From a virus, in IMG/VR virus record IMGVR_UViG_3300032286_000719, positions 1 to 64,000 of that record: a stretch of DNA of 64,000 nucleotides. One strand, given 5' to 3'. Under the pieces are notes generated by a model. The model was not told the origin of the DNA, did no database searches, and was given only the letters and a program-made list of their open reading frames with translations. The stretch's first letter is position 1; every line of letters starts with the position of its first letter. A program made the position numbers and the translations under genes. Below, piece by piece: positions 61,491-64,000 of the stretch.

Positions 61491-61732
61491 TCATGGCTAG
61501 AAATAACAATAACAAGCTTAAAGCTTTTGTACGTTTTGATGGATCAGGACGTATTATACCAAGTAGTTTAATTGTACAAGCATTTAAACCTGCTGTAGGT
61601 AACTATGTAGAGATAGATGCTAAAGAGTGTTGCAACTATACAACCACTACAACATCAACAACTGCTGCCCCTACTACAACTACTACAACTACTGTAGCAC
61701 CAACCACCACTAGTACGACAACACCAGCTCCT
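61401..61732 (+). repeat. Thr-codon tracts in the two small tandem genes
   Basis: Positions 61401-61486 and 61639-61732 are ACA/ACT/ACC-rich tracts with occasional Ala and Pro codons. In the interval between them lies the start of the second gene. They resemble the fiber linkers but hold less Ser. Confidence 0.8.
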
Positions 61733-61735
61733 TAA
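61493..61735 (+). CDS. 80-residue protein with Thr-rich tail (tandem copy 2)
   Basis: Paralogue of 61257: LKAFVRFDGSGRIIPSSLIV, then VEIDAKECC and a tail of Thr runs broken by AAP, VAP and PAP. The copies differ in most of the rest of the body, so the duplication is not recent. The two-base spacing suggests co-translation. Function unknown, but it is the smallest two-part unit (globule plus mucin-like tail) in the window. Confidence 0.7.
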   Translation: MARNNNNKLKAFVRFDGSGRIIPSSLIVQAFKPAVGNYVEIDAKECCNYTTTTTSTTAAPTTTTTTTVAPTTTSTTTPAP

Positions 61736-61737
61736 TT

Positions 61738-62154
61738 ATGGCAATGAAATCTATATTTCCAGATGACATGATGAAATCATCAGCATCTGAAGGCTTAACG
61801 TTAGAAAGCATAGCTGCAAAGCTTACTTACTTCCATGAGCAATTACATTTGACTCATTGGCAAACAACTAGTTATGCAGAGCATCAAGCCACAGGAGCAT
61901 TGTATGATTATGTACATGATTTCAAAGATGGATTGGTTGAAAAGATTATGGGATATACAGGTAAAAGACCTGCTCCATATAAAATAGAACCTCTTACAAA
62001 CTGTACAGCTGGTGAGTGCGTTAATAATCTTTTATCTTTTGCATCAGCTTTAAAGATGTATGGTGAGAAGAATGGTTATCATGATGTATGTAATCTAGCA
62101 GATTCATTATCAGGAGAAGCAGCTAAAACTAAATACCTGTTAACATTGTCATAA
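61738..62154 (+). CDS. Dps/ferritin-like small protein
   Basis: A 138-residue, fully helical protein. LHLTHWQTTSYAEHQATGAL followed by YDYVHDFKDGLVEKIMGYTG repeats the Dps arrangement (helix with H-W, acidic second helix D-xxxE). Metal-binding His/Glu/Asp are placed as in Dps ferroxidase helices, but Dps has about 20-40 more residues and an extra helix. It may be an iron- or DNA-protecting protein or a non-catalytic relative. It starts two bases after 61735 and overlaps the next gene by one base. Confidence 0.6.
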   Translation: MAMKSIFPDDMMKSSASEGLTLESIAAKLTYFHEQLHLTHWQTTSYAEHQATGALYDYVHDFKDGLVEKIMGYTGKRPAPYKIEPLTNCTAGECVNNLLSFASALKMYGEKNGYHDVCNLADSLSGEAAKTKYLLTLS

Positions 62155-62441
62155 TGGATATAAACAGAAAACATTTTCCTAAGGTGATGCAAGATAACGA
62201 TGAAGTCTTTCTTGCACACTTAGAAGGTGTTATCTCTTCTGTTGATGAACTATGTAGTCTTGAGATCACAAAGAATCCTGATAACTATAGATTCAGAATA
62301 GCAGCAAGTCATCCAATGTACAACAATATGCTTATAGAAGAAATTCTTAAGTTCTGTAACATGTTCAAGATAAGAGTGGACATGAGCAAATCAATTAAAA
62401 CAACAAGCGTTATTACGTTTGAAATAAACTTAAAAGAATAA
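62154..62441 (+). CDS. Small alpha/beta protein, unknown
   Basis: This 95-residue protein overlaps the Dps-like stop by one base. It has mixed helices and strands (AHLEGVISSVDELCSLEI, FRIAASHPMYNNMLIEEILK, VITFEINLKE), no signal peptide and no known motif. The coupling suggests a function with the Dps-like protein. Confidence 0.45.
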   Translation: MDINRKHFPKVMQDNDEVFLAHLEGVISSVDELCSLEITKNPDNYRFRIAASHPMYNNMLIEEILKFCNMFKIRVDMSKSIKTTSVITFEINLKE

Positions 62442-62443
62442 TT

Positions 62444-63016
62444 ATGCCTACATTTATTAAACCTACCCTTTGGGAAAAAAGAACTAATCCTGCACAAGGA
62501 TATAAAGGAGAATTAAACCTTGATCAATTTGTAGAAAATAAAATACCTGCTCCTACGAGTCTGTATTCTGCTACTTTTTTTGATACCACATTACAAACTA
62601 ATGGTGGAGCAACAACAGCTAATCAAGTTTTAATTAATTCAACACAATCTGCTAATGGATTTACATTAGGACCTAATAATAGAGTAAATGTTACTAATGC
62701 AGGAATTTATTATATAGATCTTAGTCTTCAACTTGCATTTACAGGAGGTGCATCAAATTTTAATGTGACAGTATGGTATACAATAAATGATGCAATTGTA
62801 CCTAACTCTGCTTTTACATTTACAACATCATCTCAACAAAATGATCAAACTTTAGCAAGGATAGCAGATACAATAGCATTAACAGCTGGACAATATCTTA
62901 AGTTCTATTGGTGGGCTCCAGCAACTGGTATGCGTTTGTTACCAACTGCTGCAGGAACTAATCCAACAAGACCATTATCACCATCAGTAAACTTTTCTAT
63001 ATTTAATGTTGGATAA
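62444..63016 (+). CDS. C1q/jelly-roll-like virion protein
   Basis: Residues about 40-190 of this 190-residue protein form a jelly-roll pattern: NRVNVTNAGIYYIDLSLQL with the G-I/T-Y-x-I/L turn typical of C1q/TNF-like domains, then NVTVWYTINDAIVPNSAFTF and TIALTAGQYLKFYWW. The N-terminal 30 residues (MPTFIKPTLWEKRTNPAQGY) may be an anchor. Such domains cap phage fibers or decorate heads. It is two bases after the previous gene and ends before a 49-base AT-rich spacer. Confidence 0.6.
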   Translation: MPTFIKPTLWEKRTNPAQGYKGELNLDQFVENKIPAPTSLYSATFFDTTLQTNGGATTANQVLINSTQSANGFTLGPNNRVNVTNAGIYYIDLSLQLAFTGGASNFNVTVWYTINDAIVPNSAFTFTTSSQQNDQTLARIADTIALTAGQYLKFYWWAPATGMRLLPTAAGTNPTRPLSPSVNFSIFNVG

Positions 63017-63065
63017 TTAAAAAACATTATATACTTTTACTGTTAATTTTAAAACCAATTAAACT

Positions 63066-63320
63066 ATGGCACAGTATGATCCTGCAAAAAGGTACACATG
63101 GACTCCTGAAGACAAATTCACGTTAACAGGACAACAGTTTGGATTAATCCTAAACACAGTTAGATCTTATTTATCATCAGAAGAAGCAGCACGTTTCCAA
63201 TTGATGGTTCAAACTAATCAAGTGATTGAAGAGTTAATGATCCAAGGTGTGGAAGCTGACATCATTAAAGAAGTGATAGAAGAAGCTCCTATAGAAGAAG
63301 TTTCTTCTAAAGATCTTTAA
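63066..63320 (+). CDS. 84-residue helical protein, unknown
   Basis: Starts MAQYDPAKRYTWTPEDKFTL, followed by amphipathic helices (LILNTVRSYLSSEEAARFQ, NQVIEELMIQGVEADIIKEV) and an acidic C-terminus (EEAPIEEVSSKDL). A terminator-like hairpin follows. I do not recognise the family. Confidence 0.5.
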   Translation: MAQYDPAKRYTWTPEDKFTLTGQQFGLILNTVRSYLSSEEAARFQLMVQTNQVIEELMIQGVEADIIKEVIEEAPIEEVSSKDL

Positions 63321-63328
63321 AACAACGT

Positions 63329-63359
63329 AGCTGCTGGGTGAAGAATAGCAGCTGTTTTC
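63329..63359 (+). terminator. Terminator-like hairpin after 63066-63320
   Basis: AGCTGCT (63329-63335) pairs perfectly with AGCAGCT (63347-63353) through an 11-base loop, followed by GTTTTC. The stem is short and the T-run only four bases, so termination is probable but weaker than at 12018. Confidence 0.55.
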
Positions 63360-63377
63360 AAACAAAAGCACTTCTCT

Positions 63378-63578
63378 ATGAGAATATACGAACCAAAGAA
63401 TAGAATAGATGTTATAACGCCTAAGGGAGAAGGTATTATCTGGCTTGTTACAGAATTTGGAACAGAGACAGACACCATCTATACAATTATAATAAACACT
63501 ACAGGTGAGCTGTGGCAATACACTCACAAAGATATAATCGTTAAACCCAATATAACATTTAAACGCTATGGCAAATAA
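63378..63578 (+). CDS. 66-residue beta-rich protein
   Basis: A small protein with alternating strands (GEGIIWLVTEFG, DTIYTIIINTTGELWQYTHK), compatible with an SH3-like barrel. It overlaps the next gene by 11 bases. Function unknown. Confidence 0.5.
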   Translation: MRIYEPKNRIDVITPKGEGIIWLVTEFGTETDTIYTIIINTTGELWQYTHKDIIVKPNITFKRYGK

Positions 63579-63750
63579 AACAAAAGGTGGAAGTCTATCT
63601 GGACTTAAAGCATCTAACAAAAGAGTTGGTCCTGTAGATCCTAAAGGAGCATTCACAAATGTGCAAAAGAATACATTAGCTGGTGCTACAAGTAAAGCTA
63701 AACTTGTTAAAAATAAACAACTTGGTGCTACCAAGATGAAGAAGAAATAA
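63568..63750 (+). CDS. 60-residue basic protein
   Basis: MANKTKGGSLSGLKASNKRV ... LGATKMKKK is Lys/Gly/Ala-rich and disordered-looking, with a strongly basic end. Its overlap with 63378-63578 supports translation by coupling. A nucleoid- or head-associated basic peptide is possible. Confidence 0.45.
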   Translation: MANKTKGGSLSGLKASNKRVGPVDPKGAFTNVQKNTLAGATSKAKLVKNKQLGATKMKKK

Positions 63751-63753
63751 GTC

Positions 63754-64000
63754 ATGAAAGCTATTAAGAAAGCAGTTAATGGTACTACTACCAAAAAAAC
63801 TACTCTTGATCCTAAGAGTAGAGAGCTTATTGTTAAACAATTTAAAGAGAATCAAATAAAAAAAGATTCTACTTATGAGGCTAATACAAAAAGTAATTTA
63901 GAAAAAAGTATAAAAGATCTTGCATTAAAAGCTCAACAGAAGCAATTAGAAGAAAATAGAAAAGCTAAATTACCTAGACAGAAAAATGGTGGTTCTGTAG
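63754..64000 (+). CDS. Partial charged helical protein running off the window
   Basis: ATG at 63754, three bases after the previous stop; open to the right edge (82 codons visible). Lys/Glu/Gln-rich coiled-coil-like sequence (KDLALKAQQKQLEENRKAKL) ends in KNGGSV, the type of GG motif repeated in the cargo proteins at 21843 and 26707. It may be the start of another cargo-type protein. Confidence 0.5.
   Translation, partial: MKAIKKAVNGTTTKKTTLDPKSRELIVKQFKENQIKKDSTYEANTKSNLEKSIKDLALKAQQKQLEENRKAKLPRQKNGGSV

Noticed and set aside
2-64000. Stop-codon recoding within this window
   Set aside because: All long frames are closed by TAA and none needs readthrough of TAG or TGA to be complete.

Overview
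The window looks like the late (virion) half of a large, AT-rich, strictly lytic-style tailed phage of a Bacteroidota host, most likely a crAss-like phage (order Crassvirales). Reasons: all recognisable genes lie on the + strand, tightly packed and often overlapping by a few bases. The gene order is capsid end, connectors, one huge tail-tip protein, then four very large ejection ('cargo') proteins, the largest with an RNA-polymerase-like signature. Leaders are A-rich with no Shine-Dalgarno, three gaps carry Bacteroidota-type TTTG/TAnnTTTG promoter look-alikes, and the fibers carry FISUMP domains. Apart from one TGA, every complete gene ends in TAA. I see no tRNA, integrase, transposase, CRISPR array or antisense gene.

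Layout. 1-230: C-terminal end of a probable major capsid protein. 230-384: structured non-coding RNA. 384-3332: connector-like and surface structural proteins. 3424-11976: a fiber/adhesin island of seven proteins plus a 31-residue cysteine-rich miniprotein. Most of these adhesins are built as N-terminal adaptor, threonine/serine-only linker, then a variable C-terminal domain. The island closes with a good intrinsic terminator. 12157-21843: metallophosphoesterase, ring/connector proteins (one HU/IHF-like), a P22 gp4-like tail tubular protein, an 1801-residue stump/muzzle protein and its partner. 21843-51668: cargo proteins of 1620, 1199, 909, 4564 and 1611 residues, with a zincin protease motif, a virion RNA polymerase signature and a PD-(D/E)XK nuclease. 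51738-53610: small adaptor, holin, membrane-anchored spanin-like protein and M15 endolysin. 53610-60190: small proteins and a second fiber cluster. 60224-61735: glycosyltransferase plus two tiny proteins with threonine tails. 61738-64000: Dps/ferritin-like protein, a C1q-like jelly-roll protein, and small unknowns running off the window.

How it fits together. The capsid/connector/tail-tip genes build a short-tailed virion. The cargo proteins would be packed in the head and ejected, providing transcription, DNA processing and perhaps membrane or wall penetration. The fibers give host recognition. The most unusual system is the set of mucin-like Thr/Ser linkers in at least ten virion proteins, with a phage glycosyltransferase gene sitting between linker-bearing genes. 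I propose, as inference, that the linkers are O-glycosylated stalks and that their repeated DNA serves as exchange joints for swapping receptor-binding domains.
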